Part shown: positions 17,851 to 27,416 of the stretch, piece by piece
Numbering within the stretch: the first letter of the stretch is position 1
How the letters are laid out: the number at the start of each line of letters is the position of its first letter
Assembly (NCBI GenBank): GCA_035327565.1
Contig: DAOLDB010000016.1
Span: forward strand, 1 to 64,000
DNA: 64,000 bases
DNA from: JABDLO01 sp035327565
Lineage (GTDB): Bacteria; Bacteroidota; Bacteroidia; Chitinophagales; Saprospiraceae
Reading direction: 5' to 3'
Translations under genes and position numbers: made by a program
Notes under the pieces: model-generated
Database searches by the model: none
What the model was told of the DNA's origin: nothing
Seen by the model: only the letters and a program-made list of their open reading frames with translations

Positions 17851-19335
17851 ATGAAAAAATATATTTTTAATTCCATATTTATACTGTCCCTGGTCGCCAT
17901 GGTTTCCTGTGGTGATGATTTTCTGGATACACTCCCCACCCAGGAGATCTCTTCTGCCTCAATTACTGCAACAACGGGGAACCTGATGTTAGGAGTCAAT
18001 GGAATTCACCGTTCTCTTTATGTTCGATATGATTCTCAGGGAGAAGGAGGCGTTGGAGGCATCATGATCACCATGGATATTATGGGAGAAGACTTTGTTC
18101 ATACTTCTGCCGGTAATGGCTGGTATAACGCAGAATATCAATGGAACATGCATACCAATGATCAGGGTGCCAGAACACGCTATCCTTACAGAGTTTATTA
18201 CCAAATCATTCGCAATGCGAATGTCATTATCAATGGTGCAGATGGTGCTGAAGGACCTCAGGCTATAAAAAATATGGCCAAAGGACAAGCGCTTGTATAT
18301 CGTGCATTTTGCCATTTTCAATTGGTACAGATGTATGGTAGCAGATACGTTGCTGGACAACAAAATTCACAGTTAGGTGTACCTATTTTATTAATTGACA
18401 CCAATGATCCACAGCCTCGTTCCACCGTAGAAGAGGTTTACGCACAGATTCATGCTGACCTGGATGAAGCCACCCAATTACTTCAAGGTTATCAAAGACC
18501 CAATAAGTCTCATCTTGACCAAAGTGTGGCCAGAGGTTTAAAAGCCCGTGTTGCATTAGTACAGGGAAATTACCAAATGGCCATTACAAATGCTCAAATG
18601 GCAAGACAGGGTTACCAATTAATGACTAATAATGAGTACTTATCAGGCTTTAATTCATATACCAATGGGGAATGGATGTGGGGAAGTCATATTGTAGAAG
18701 ATCAAACTACATTTTTTGCCAATTTTGGTGCATATGTTTCACGGAATTTCAATTCTACTAATATACGCACCAATCCAAAAGCCATTTTCAGCGTACTTTA
18801 TGATCAATTACCAGAATCTGATATCAGAAGGGAATTATGGGATCCGACAGGTCAGCATAATAACCTCCCTGCAGGAGTTACATTGCCATCAAATTTTGTT
18901 AAATTTCCATACACCAGTCAAAAATTTATTTCTGTAAGCACTGCTGACAGTCGTATGGATGTAGTATATATGAGAGCTGCTGAAATGTTCTTGATTGAAG
19001 CAGAAGCAAAAGCCCGCCTGGGGCAAAACGATGCTGCTCAAATACTCTTTGACCTGGTGAGCCCAAGAGATCCTGAATACACTTTGTCTTCCAATACCGG
19101 ACAAGCCCTTATTGATGAGATTCTTTTCTATCGAAGAATAGAACTTTGGGGAGAAGGTTTTCGATGGCTTGATTTGAAAAGACTAAATTCACCCTTAGAC
19201 AGAAGAGGAGGTAATCATCTGGCCAATTTAATCAACAATTTATTTGAAGTTGCTGCCGGTGATAACCGTTGGCAATATCAGATACCCATTTCAGAAATGA
19301 ATAACAACCCACTAATGGTTCAAAACCCTCAATAG
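17851..19335 (+). CDS. RagB/SusD-family nutrient uptake lipoprotein
   Basis: The 494-residue protein begins with a lipoprotein signal (lipobox AMVSC at about residue 20) and the typical DDFLDTLPTQ. TPR-like helical segments include ALVYRAFCHFQLVQMYG (about 150-166). The C-terminal block RRIELWGEGFRWLDLKRL is diagnostic. SusD forms the surface lid of the SusC channel and binds substrate. The ATG at 17851 is preferred over an upstream in-frame TTG at 17842. It is in an operon with susC and ends in a strong terminator. Confidence 0.95.
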   Translation: MKKYIFNSIFILSLVAMVSCGDDFLDTLPTQEISSASITATTGNLMLGVNGIHRSLYVRYDSQGEGGVGGIMITMDIMGEDFVHTSAGNGWYNAEYQWNMHTNDQGARTRYPYRVYYQIIRNANVIINGADGAEGPQAIKNMAKGQALVYRAFCHFQLVQMYGSRYVAGQQNSQLGVPILLIDTNDPQPRSTVEEVYAQIHADLDEATQLLQGYQRPNKSHLDQSVARGLKARVALVQGNYQMAITNAQMARQGYQLMTNNEYLSGFNSYTNGEWMWGSHIVEDQTTFFANFGAYVSRNFNSTNIRTNPKAIFSVLYDQLPESDIRRELWDPTGQHNNLPAGVTLPSNFVKFPYTSQKFISVSTADSRMDVVYMRAAEMFLIEAEAKARLGQNDAAQILFDLVSPRDPEYTLSSNTGQALIDEILFYRRIELWGEGFRWLDLKRLNSPLDRRGGNHLANLINNLFEVAAGDNRWQYQIPISEMNNNPLMVQNPQ

Positions 19336-19349
19336 TTAAAATGAATTTT

Positions 19350-19380
19350 AAAAGTCCCCCATGTATTGGGGGGCTTTTTT
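19350..19380 (+). terminator. Terminator of the susCD operon
   Basis: The stem AAAGTCCCCC (19351-19360) pairs with GGGGGGCTTT (19368-19377), with one G-T pair and a 7-base loop, and is followed by T. It lies between susD and the convergent lpxH-like gene, 15 bases after the susD stop. Confidence 0.88.
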
Positions 19381-20125
19381 ATTTCAGATATTTTTCCAAT
19401 CTGAATTCCTCTCCATCAAAAATCCCATACGTATAATGCTGCAACCAATCGCCCAGATTGATATACCGCGTCGTGCCATTGCTTAAAATATAATCGATAG
19501 GGATATGGCGATGCCCAAAAATGATGAAATCCACTTCATTTTTCAAAGTGTATTGTTCACTAAATATGATTTGCCTTTCCCTGTTGGGTACAATCTGAGA
19601 TTCATCATTTTGGTGTTCCCTGCTTTGCCGGGAAATAAACTTCATCAATGGAATTCCAATATCCGGATGTATCCAACGGTACAACCATTGTAAGGGACGA
19701 TTGGCAAATACTTTTTTAATGAATTTATATCCCTGGTCTCCAGGACCAAGACCATCGCCATGACCTAACAAAAAAAGCTTATGTAAAATAGATTTCTTAA
19801 TAGGGCTTTTCAAAATGACCGCTCCCAATTCATCTTCTAACCAGGCAGACAACCACATATCGTGATTGCCGGTGAAAAGGGAAACAGGAATACCCGCGTC
19901 ACAAATAGCAGCCAAAGCACCCAGGAAGCGTGTATGGCCTTTTGGTATTACCGTTTGGTATTCAAACCAGGCATCGAATACATCACCTAAAAAATATAAC
20001 TCATGACAGTCAGTTGAAATATCCTCCAACCACTGAACCACTTGTTTCTCTCTTTCACGCGATGTAAACCGGGCATCCAGTCCGAGATGTAAATCGGAAA
20101 TAAAATATACTTTTTTGTACTTCAT
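19379..20125 (-). CDS. lpxH: UDP-2,3-diacylglucosamine diphosphatase (LpxH family)
   Basis: LpxH removes UMP from UDP-2,3-diacylglucosamine to give lipid X in lipid A synthesis. The 248-residue protein has all calcineurin-like metal motifs: SDLHLG (about 10-15), GDVFDAW (about 47-53), GNHDMW (about 82-87), LGHGDGLGPGD (about 121-131) and FGHRHIPI (about 215). It lies apart from the other lpx genes of this window. Bacteroidota members of the family are commonly annotated as LpxH-like; the exact activity is inferred from family. Confidence 0.85.
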   Translation of the reverse strand: MKYKKVYFISDLHLGLDARFTSREREKQVVQWLEDISTDCHELYFLGDVFDAWFEYQTVIPKGHTRFLGALAAICDAGIPVSLFTGNHDMWLSAWLEDELGAVILKSPIKKSILHKLFLLGHGDGLGPGDQGYKFIKKVFANRPLQWLYRWIHPDIGIPLMKFISRQSREHQNDESQIVPNRERQIIFSEQYTLKNEVDFIIFGHRHIPIDYILSNGTTRYINLGDWLQHYTYGIFDGEEFRLEKYLK

Positions 20126-20406
20126 CTATCAAACAATACTATTAGAACCTAAATGAAGTACAAAGGAAAAAAAGCTAACTCAAAATCTTAGGATTTATAA
20201 CATGAACTTGCAACTTTACCCTACTTCTTTGTATTTATTGGATATAAAAACAATAGGTTTTAGGGTTATAATAAAGTTAAAAGGCTTCATTCCGTAGTCT
20301 ATATTCGCAAATATGTTGTATTATAGTATGTTTTTATCTAATTTAGTGATCAATGCATGAAAGAAAAACGGGTTAAACTCGTTTACTTTTAAATAACGAC
20401 AATTTC

Positions 20407-22572
20407 ATGTCATCAAAAATTAAAAAAATGATTTTCAGAAGTTCCGTCCTGGTTATATTGCTCAGTTTATTATTTGTTTCAGGTATATTCCACAAGACTC
20501 CTGACTCCAGGGAACAAGAAAAAGTTATTCTGGAAGGAGTGATGAAATTTTTAGATATTGTACATTTTTCACCCAAGGAGATCGATGATGAATTTTCCGC
20601 TCAGGTGTTTGAAAAATATATAAATAACCTTGATCCGGGTAAACGTTTTTTTACCCAGGATGATATTGCCGTTTTACTTCCCTATAAATATGAAATAGAT
20701 GACCAGGTCAATGCTAAAACATTAACCTTTTTTGATGTATCAGTACAGATCATTGATCAGGCTGTCAAAAGAGCAAGCGTCATTTATGATGAGGTATCAG
20801 AAATGTCATTCGATTTTCAAAAAGATGAATTTATTGAAATCAATTCTGATAATAAATCATTTGCAGCCAACGAAGCTGAATTAAAAGATAACTGGAGGAC
20901 TTCCATAAAACATGATATTTTATCCCGTTTGTATCGCGAAATGGAAGAGCAGGAGAATCTTACGGATGAAAGCAAAATACTTTCTGAAGATGAAATACTT
21001 GAAAAAGTTATCAACCGGTCAAAAAAAACTTTCAAAGATTGGTTTAAAAGATTGGAAAAAGAAAGAAGATCTGACCGTTTTGGTATCTATCTGAATGCCA
21101 TAGCCAACTATTTTGACCCACATACCGATTACTTTAGTCCAAAAGAAAAGCAGGATTTTGATATAAATATGGGTGGAAAACTTATCGGTATCGGCGCACG
21201 TCTTACTTTCCAGGACGATTACACCAAAGTGGCCAGCATAGTACCGGGAGGTCCTGCCTGGAAAGTAAAAACCCTGGAAGTAGATGATCTTATATTAAAA
21301 GTGAGACAGGAAAATGAAGAAGAAGCACTGGATGTAAAAGGAATGCGTCTGGATGATGTAGTATTGAAAATCAGAGGAAAAAAAGGAAGCATTGTGCACC
21401 TGACCGTTCAGAAAAAAGATGGAACCGTAAGAAACGTATCGATCGTCAGGGATGAAGTGATAATTGATGAATCCTTTGCCCGTTCTCTGATCCTCGATGT
21501 TCCCGGTGAAATAGAAAATATAGGCTACATCAAACTACCTAAATTTTATTCCAGTTTTGAGAAAGAAGATGGAAACTCATGTGCTCAGGATGTAGCGAAA
21601 GAACTTGAAAAATTGAAAGCTGAAAATGTCAATGGAATCATCCTTGATTTAAGAAACAATACGGGGGGTTCATTACAGGACGTTATCACCATGTCAGGTC
21701 TTTTCATAGAAGATGGCCCCATCGTACAAGTCAAACCCAGGGGACGGTCCGCCTATGTACATAAAGATACAGATAAATCAGTACAATATACCGGTCCCCT
21801 GATTGTATTGGTCAATGATTTTAGCGCTTCTGCCTCAGAGATCCTTGCAGCAGCCTTACAGGATTACGGACGCGCTGTGATTGTAGGGAGTAAATCTACA
21901 TATGGTAAAGGCACAGTTCAAAGATTCTACGACCTGGACAGGGCATTTTCCGGTAATATCCATAAACCGCTGGGAGAATTGAAAGTAACCGTTCAAAAGT
22001 TTTACCGAATCAATGGAGGTTCTACTCAATTGAAAGGAGTGGAATCCGATATCGTTCTTCCGGATAATTACTATTTTATAGAGACTGGTGAGAAAGATTA
22101 TGAAAATGCCATGGAATGGTCAGAAATTGAAAAGGTCGATTATAAACAAAGTGTAGTCGAACTCAAAAACATTGATAAATTGAAGAAACGAAGTAAGGAA
22201 AGAGTCGATCAGGATGAAAATTTCAGCATGGTTATTGAAAATGCGAAAAGATTGAAAGAGAATAGAAACTTTTCACAATTTCCGCTACACAAAGACACCT
22301 ATTTCAACCTGATGCAAACCCGTAAAGAAGAAGCCAAAAAGTTTGAAAATCTTTACGAGAATGATCTGGAAAACTGGGATGTCCGTAATTTGAATTCCGA
22401 TCAGGCATATATATCTTCAGATGAAAGTAGAACTTCAAGGAATGATGAGTGGCTAAAAGATGTGAAAAAGGACTTCTACCTAATGGAAACGATGAAAATC
22501 ATGAGAGATATGATTAATCTGGAACCTTCATTCGCAAAAATTGAAATGGTAAACAAAAATAAAACGCCATAG
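20407..22572 (+). CDS. Tail-specific (C-terminal processing) S41 protease
   Basis: The 721-residue protein has a signal anchor (about 8-27), a long helical N-domain (PF17804-like, with LDPGKRFFTQDDI at about 75), a PDZ domain (about 255-350) and the S41 catalytic core. The Ser-Lys dyad is in NDFSASASEILAAAL (catalytic Ser in SAS) and STYGKGTVQ. A DUF3340-type tail follows. Such Prc/Tsp proteases act in the periplasm on C-terminal degrons and on cell-wall enzymes. The length agrees with E. coli Prc (682). It is a single gene with a strong terminator. Confidence 0.93.
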   Translation: MSSKIKKMIFRSSVLVILLSLLFVSGIFHKTPDSREQEKVILEGVMKFLDIVHFSPKEIDDEFSAQVFEKYINNLDPGKRFFTQDDIAVLLPYKYEIDDQVNAKTLTFFDVSVQIIDQAVKRASVIYDEVSEMSFDFQKDEFIEINSDNKSFAANEAELKDNWRTSIKHDILSRLYREMEEQENLTDESKILSEDEILEKVINRSKKTFKDWFKRLEKERRSDRFGIYLNAIANYFDPHTDYFSPKEKQDFDINMGGKLIGIGARLTFQDDYTKVASIVPGGPAWKVKTLEVDDLILKVRQENEEEALDVKGMRLDDVVLKIRGKKGSIVHLTVQKKDGTVRNVSIVRDEVIIDESFARSLILDVPGEIENIGYIKLPKFYSSFEKEDGNSCAQDVAKELEKLKAENVNGIILDLRNNTGGSLQDVITMSGLFIEDGPIVQVKPRGRSAYVHKDTDKSVQYTGPLIVLVNDFSASASEILAAALQDYGRAVIVGSKSTYGKGTVQRFYDLDRAFSGNIHKPLGELKVTVQKFYRINGGSTQLKGVESDIVLPDNYYFIETGEKDYENAMEWSEIEKVDYKQSVVELKNIDKLKKRSKERVDQDENFSMVIENAKRLKENRNFSQFPLHKDTYFNLMQTRKEEAKKFENLYENDLENWDVRNLNSDQAYISSDESRTSRNDEWLKDVKKDFYLMETMKIMRDMINLEPSFAKIEMVNKNKTP

Positions 22573-22616
22573 TAAAATACCCCGTTAATAATGGGAATCA
22601 ATTGCTATTAAAGTCT

Positions 22617-22649
22617 AAAGTCCGGCTTACCCTTAACCGGACTTTTTTT
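22617..22649 (+). terminator. Terminator of the S41 protease gene
   Basis: A perfect 9-bp stem (AAAGTCCGG at 22617-22625 with CCGGACTTT at 22637-22645) with an 11-base loop is followed by further T. It lies 45 bases after the stop codon. Confidence 0.9.
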
Positions 22650-22890
22650 ATTTCTTATTGTCTTTCCGAAAACTAATTACAAAATTTTCAGGTGTTCCTG
22701 CCACATTGACATTTACAATTCTGACTTTTTAGTTTTCAGCTCTGATCACAATCCCATCAAAAGGCTCTGGAACGACTTCCTCCGGATTCTTATAACAAAA
22801 AAAGTTGCCTCCATGCCATCTTAGTCAATATCCCGGGTGGACACCTGATAATGTACTCCATACTCATATCCAGATTTTACCTGCGTGAAA
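22648..22890 (-). pseudogene. Protein-like remnant on the minus strand
   Basis: Reading the minus strand from about 22880 down to the TAA at 22648-22650 gives a frame with coding-like blocks (GGNFFCYKNPEEVV, EPFDGIVIRAEN, VRIVNVNVAGTPENF, VISFRKDNKK) interrupted by a TAA at 22729-22731 and at least two further stops upstream. It follows the M49-like gene on the same strand. It looks like the decayed 3' part of a gene. The family is not recognised, and composition alone cannot prove past coding. The rest of the gap to 23078 shows nothing else. Confidence 0.35.
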
Positions 22891-23078
22891 TTACCTTACA
22901 ACCTAACGCACTGTTAATATCCATGCGGGAAAATGAAAGGACTCCAATTGAAAGCTCAAATACACTTTAATAGTATCTAATCTATTGATATTCATGTTTA
23001 TATATTAAAAAGGACATGGCCAGGATAGGGATAAAATCAATCAGACTACCTCCTGTGATCAGAAGTTATATATAAAGA

Positions 23079-24761
23079 TTAGATTCCTAAGACTTCTGTA
23101 CCCTGCCTGAATACAATATCTACTGGTATACCCAATTCCGCTAATCGATCCAGATCTTTTTGAAGTACATCTTTAATAGCACCTTTTTCCCTGACAAGCC
23201 TGTCTACACCCTCATAATCCCCATCTCCCTGTAGCTTTAAAATCATGGCACTGAGATCATTCATCGCTGCTTGAAATCGATCGAAATGCACTTGATAATA
23301 CCCCTCTTCATCTCTTGTAAAAGCTCCATATTCATCAAAATAATTAAAGCGAATCATATTGGCTTTTCCATGTGCTGAAGAAGCGCCAAAGCGTACACTC
23401 CTGAAAATTCCAGCCATAAAAGTAACTATGTATTCCTGAATATCGCCTTCCAACTCACCTGAATCAAACAACTGCTTTATCATATATAAGCCCAGCATAT
23501 CTGCTTTTCCTTCTTCGAGTGCAGAATAATGTTCCTTTAAGGCCATACGGACGGTTCCCTTTCCATTGATGGTATTTTTTATTCCCAGTCCATGTGCAAC
23601 CTCATGAAACATTGTATTTGAAAAGAAAGCATTAAAATTGATTAAAGACCTTTGATCAGGATGAATAAGAATATCCGCTATGGGCAACAAAATTTTATCA
23701 AATTTAGCCCTCATGGTATTCTTTAACTGGAGTCTTCTGGTTCCTTTACTCAATTGAACTTCTTCATCATTGGGAAGGTTAATAGCAATGGTTTTGCTCC
23801 CTGCATTGCAGTCTCCCGAATACCAAATAACATCATAGGCGTTTAATTCAGTATCCGTTCCGGGTTGCTCCTTCTTATATTCATCCGGCACAGGCAACCC
23901 TTTCTGTAAAGAAGGAAGAAATGCAGCATACTGCGACAATCTTTCCGACCATTCCATATCCTTTACAAGAATGAAGCATTCAAATGCAGCTTTGTATCCA
24001 AAAAGTTGATCTTCATAGTTTTCAATAGGCCCAATTACCACATCAATAGTATTGTCTTTCATGTCTAACCATGCCTTATCACTGGCTTGATATTCATCAG
24101 TAAGCAAAGCATCCGCTCTCAATAGAAGATATTTTTTCAGCCCTTCATTTTCACTGAAATCAGCAGCTTTTTTCAAAAGTGATGATGCCTTCCTTAATTG
24201 GATATTAAATTTTACACTATATGGAATATTGACTAGCCTGCCCTCGGAATCTCTTTCGATCATGGAATACAAACTTTCCTTACCGCTTAGATCCGTCTCC
24301 TCAAACTCCTCTTTAGTCATGTCAACCGGATAATAATTTGCTCCGGGAGGTTTTATATCATAACCACTAATGAATGAACGGTTGCCCGCTAGGCGGTCCC
24401 AAGGTCCGTAATTAATTACAGTGAAAGCTTTTAATGTGGGATCCTGTATTTTTTCCAGCAATTCATTCTTTGATCCATATGCCTGTACCCAAAATAATTC
24501 ATCCATAATTATGCCTGCTTCCATGATTGTCCGGATCAAGGATTTATCATTTTCTGATAAATGAGTCAGATCCGTGGTCAATGTGTATGGAGTGTATTTA
24601 GAAAGCAATCCGTCGTCTGCAACTACTCCATTGCTATCAAAACTTACCCATTGAAAAATTTCATTCGATGGGTGGTTAACCTGGTCTAGCTTTTTATCCA
24701 TATTACAGCTTGCCTGAATAATCAAAATCAGTCCCAGCGTTGTTATACTTATATTCTTCAT
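23079..24761 (-). CDS. M49-like zinc peptidase (dipeptidyl-peptidase III family)
   Basis: The 560-residue protein starts with a lipoprotein-like signal (IIQASC at about residue 19). The metal site is FHEVAHGLG (about 392-400) with the third ligand in HYSALEEGKADMLGLYM (about 420-436). This HEVAHG / EEGKAD arrangement is the variant seen in the plant NUDIX-DPP III fusions and their bacterial relatives, in place of the HEXXGH core of classical DPP III. It probably cleaves dipeptides or releases an unknown substrate in the periplasm. Its start codon is only 14 bases from that of the divergent CoA-binding gene. Confidence 0.8.
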   Translation of the reverse strand: MKNISITTLGLILIIQASCNMDKKLDQVNHPSNEIFQWVSFDSNGVVADDGLLSKYTPYTLTTDLTHLSENDKSLIRTIMEAGIIMDELFWVQAYGSKNELLEKIQDPTLKAFTVINYGPWDRLAGNRSFISGYDIKPPGANYYPVDMTKEEFEETDLSGKESLYSMIERDSEGRLVNIPYSVKFNIQLRKASSLLKKAADFSENEGLKKYLLLRADALLTDEYQASDKAWLDMKDNTIDVVIGPIENYEDQLFGYKAAFECFILVKDMEWSERLSQYAAFLPSLQKGLPVPDEYKKEQPGTDTELNAYDVIWYSGDCNAGSKTIAINLPNDEEVQLSKGTRRLQLKNTMRAKFDKILLPIADILIHPDQRSLINFNAFFSNTMFHEVAHGLGIKNTINGKGTVRMALKEHYSALEEGKADMLGLYMIKQLFDSGELEGDIQEYIVTFMAGIFRSVRFGASSAHGKANMIRFNYFDEYGAFTRDEEGYYQVHFDRFQAAMNDLSAMILKLQGDGDYEGVDRLVREKGAIKDVLQKDLDRLAELGIPVDIVFRQGTEVLGI

Positions 24762-24775
24762 TTTTGTAATTTTAA

Positions 24776-25150
24776 ATGGATCATAAAATTAATAAAAAAA
24801 CGCTGGTATTTGGAGCTTCTGTCAATCCTCACAGGGCATCTTATGTAGCCATAAGAAAACTGCAATCCAAGTTAAATGAAATCGTAGCTATTGGAGGCCG
24901 GGAAGGATCTATTGGTGATCTGCAAATTGAGAAAGGTCATCCCATACTGGAAGGAATCCACACGGTTACTATTTACATGGGAGCTAAACTGCAAAAGGAA
25001 CATGAAGATTACATCTTATCATTGCAACCAAAAAGAATCATATTTAACCCCGGGGCTGAAAATCCTGAATTTGAACAAAGGGCATCCGAAATGGGCATAG
25101 AAGCAATAAGGGCATGTACCTCCGTGTTGGTGACATTGGGAAAATTTTGA
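24776..25150 (+). CDS. CoA-binding domain protein (YccU-like)
   Basis: The 124-residue protein is a single Rossmann-type CoA_binding_2 domain: TLVFGASVNPHRASYVAIRKL (about 9-29), AIGGREGSIGDLQI, IFNPGAENPEFEQRA (about 84-98) and a closing ACTSVLVTLG. Family members resemble the nucleotide domain of succinyl-CoA synthetase. The role is not known. It is monocistronic. The -7 would have to fall inside the divergent M49-like gene; CATTTTTG at 24758-24765 is the nearest match. Confidence 0.85.
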   Translation: MDHKINKKTLVFGASVNPHRASYVAIRKLQSKLNEIVAIGGREGSIGDLQIEKGHPILEGIHTVTIYMGAKLQKEHEDYILSLQPKRIIFNPGAENPEFEQRASEMGIEAIRACTSVLVTLGKF

Positions 25151-25215
25151 CCATCTGGTTGTTTGATGATCCTTACTCATCCTGTAAAAGCCTGATCAAA
25201 GAAAAGTGTTGCGCT

Positions 25216-25467
25216 CTAATTTCTGTTTTTCAACTCTTTGTTGATGGCAGCCAATAAAAATACTGATGGAAATACTCCACTGGCAAAAATGAATAAAATG
25301 ATAAAATGCAAGGGTTCAATTTCCCATGCATCTGAAAATATCATATAAATTAAAAACAACACATACAATAATGAAATCCCCAAAGTTACATAGGCAATGG
25401 AAAGTAATTTTTTTCTATTTTCATGTAGTTCCTCTACGCTTTGATCTTCAAGTTTTTTACCTTTCAT
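25216..25467 (-). CDS. Small two-helix membrane protein
   Basis: The 83-residue protein has a charged N-terminal helix (residues 1-21) and two membrane segments (about 22-44 and 53-75), then a basic tail (NKELKNRN). The coding frame is convincing from its length and amphipathic layout. No family or function is recognised. It follows proline dehydrogenase on the same strand at 23 bases and could be its co-transcribed tail gene. Confidence 0.6.
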   Translation of the reverse strand: MKGKKLEDQSVEELHENRKKLLSIAYVTLGISLLYVLFLIYMIFSDAWEIEPLHFIILFIFASGVFPSVFLLAAINKELKNRN

Positions 25468-25490
25468 TCTATTCAGCTTTTATTTACAAT

Positions 25491-26711
25491 CTATTTCTTT
25501 TTCAACCCTCTTCTTTTCATTTCCTTTAACACAAAATCAAGTTCTCTGCTCATTTCACCGGTCACTGAAGTATTCTCCTGCGCCCTTCGGATTAAATAGG
25601 GAATCACCTCTTTGACCGGACCATAAGGAATGAGCTTGGATGCATTATATCCGGCCCGTGCCATATTAAAAGTAATAAAATCACTCATACCTAATAGCTG
25701 ACTGAACCGTACATTCGGGTGATTTCGGGCAATATTCAATTTTTCCATCCATTGCGCCAAAAACCGGCTGCTGTCCATATTGTGGGTTGCGCAGCACACG
25801 GATATTTCGTCCAGGTGATGGATGCAATATTTCAAAGCCGCATTATAATCCCGGTCTGTAGCTTCCTTGTCCTGGTGTATCGGGCTGGGAATTTTTAAAT
25901 CTCCGGCTCTGAGGTTTTCCTTTTCTATATAGGCGCCTCTTACCAATTTAGCCCCCAATACATACCCTTTCAATTTTGCTTTTTGATGATCATTCTTCAA
26001 TTGCTCCAATTTATCATGCCTGTAGAGCTGGTAAGTATTGAAAATCAATGCCTTTTCGGTATTGTATTTTTCCATCAGCTGATCCACCATGTCATCAATG
26101 GCAACCTGGATCCAGCTTTCTTCTGCATCTACATAGATTTGGACATCATTTTGACTGGCTGTCTCACAAATCCTGTTCACTCTGCTCCACATTCGCTCAC
26201 GTGCAGCTTCCTCCTCGGCACTCATTACTTCCTTGTTGTTCATTTTCTCTAAGACAGAGTCCAAGGCGAGGCCTGTAATTTTGATACTTACTACAGGTAA
26301 ATTTTTATCCATGCCGGCAAATTGAATGGCTTTGATTACCTCTTCTACCACACGATCCAGTTCAGAGGGTGACGACTTGGCTTCAGCTCCGTAATCCAGA
26401 ATACCACTGACATTGAAATGCCTCATATGTTCAATGATGCCTTTGCAATCCTCCAGGTTTTCTCCTCCACAAAAATGATAAAACATGGTTTTTTTTACGA
26501 AGGAAGCAAAAAAAGGCAGTCTGTATTTTACAGCAAAAAGACCTAATCTGGAACCAAGATCAACTGTCCAGCCTTTTTGCATAACAGAAAATAACCAATA
26601 AATAAATTGAAGCTCCTTGTCGGTTCGGTTAGAAAATGCAATTTCTGTATTGTAAAAATCCGGCAAACCGGTCGATTCTTCCCGCTCTACATTTGATTCC
26701 ATATTTCCCAT
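25491..26711 (-). CDS. Proline dehydrogenase
   Basis: This FAD enzyme oxidises proline to pyrroline-5-carboxylate and passes electrons to quinone. The 406-residue protein is the monofunctional type, without the aldehyde dehydrogenase half of PutA. Barrel blocks visible are VSIKITGLALD (about 143-153), IYVDAEESWIQ (about 198-208), GAKLVRGAYIEKE (about 258-270), ATHNMDS (about 315-321) and the YGPVKEVIPYLIRRAQENTS near the end, which holds the substrate arginine pair. The start overlaps the aroE stop by 25 bases; Met4 (26702) is an alternative. Confidence 0.92.
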   Translation of the reverse strand: MGNMESNVEREESTGLPDFYNTEIAFSNRTDKELQFIYWLFSVMQKGWTVDLGSRLGLFAVKYRLPFFASFVKKTMFYHFCGGENLEDCKGIIEHMRHFNVSGILDYGAEAKSSPSELDRVVEEVIKAIQFAGMDKNLPVVSIKITGLALDSVLEKMNNKEVMSAEEEAARERMWSRVNRICETASQNDVQIYVDAEESWIQVAIDDMVDQLMEKYNTEKALIFNTYQLYRHDKLEQLKNDHQKAKLKGYVLGAKLVRGAYIEKENLRAGDLKIPSPIHQDKEATDRDYNAALKYCIHHLDEISVCCATHNMDSSRFLAQWMEKLNIARNHPNVRFSQLLGMSDFITFNMARAGYNASKLIPYGPVKEVIPYLIRRAQENTSVTGEMSRELDFVLKEMKRRGLKKK

Positions 26712-27415
26712 GATTTATTTGCCTGTAGTTTTAGCATATTCAGACCATTTGAAATCCTGGCCCCCCTCCTTTCTGAAAGCTGTAAAAATATTGTTTTTTC
26801 AGGATTGTATACAAGGTCAAAACAAAAATGTTGATGGCCAATTCCGTTATAAGGAATGGGTGGAAAAGCTTCAATATCAGGATACATCCCCAGGGGGGTA
26901 GTATTAACAATCAGCCTATGATCACTGATAAAGTCTGGATCCAACTCATCATATCTTATATAATTGTGTTGGCGTGAAATAATCCGGGTTTTGATCCCCA
27001 AATGATTCAAAACCCATATCACCGCTTTGGAAGAACCCCCACTGCCCAGGACCAGGGCAGAGTTGACGGGAGAGTTTTGGAGAAGTTGCATAACACTTTG
27101 CTCAAAACCATATGCATCAGTATTGTAACCATATAACTTTCCTTCTTGAAATAATATGGTATTTACTGCCCCAATCGCTGCAGATACTTCATCCAGCTCA
27201 TCCAGATAGGGCATGATGCTTTCTTTGTAGGGAATAGTGACATTTAACCCAGTCAATCCTATTTCCATCAATTCATTAAATTCCTGCAAGCTCTTTAAAG
27301 GGTAAGGCTTGTATTCAGCATTTCTGATCCCTTCCTTTTTAAATTTTTCTTTAAAATAGCCGGGAGAGAATGAATGACTGAGAGGATAACCGATTAATCC
27401 ATATTTCTTCTTCAT
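26687..27415 (-). CDS. aroE: Shikimate 5-dehydrogenase
   Basis: AroE reduces 3-dehydroshikimate with NADPH in aromatic amino acid synthesis. The 242-residue protein has the substrate block GYPLSHSFSPGYF (about 9-21), the catalytic lysine in NVTIPYKESIMPY (about 59-71), GAVNTI, YNTDAYGFEQS with the catalytic Asp, and the NADP loop LGSGGSSKAV (about 123-132). It is slightly short for the family but complete. It overlaps the proline dehydrogenase start and lies one base after the next upstream gene, so they are probably one operon. Confidence 0.92.
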   Translation of the reverse strand: MKKKYGLIGYPLSHSFSPGYFKEKFKKEGIRNAEYKPYPLKSLQEFNELMEIGLTGLNVTIPYKESIMPYLDELDEVSAAIGAVNTILFQEGKLYGYNTDAYGFEQSVMQLLQNSPVNSALVLGSGGSSKAVIWVLNHLGIKTRIISRQHNYIRYDELDPDFISDHRLIVNTTPLGMYPDIEAFPPIPYNGIGHQHFCFDLVYNPEKTIFLQLSERRGARISNGLNMLKLQANKSWEIWNQM

Positions 27416-27416
27416 G

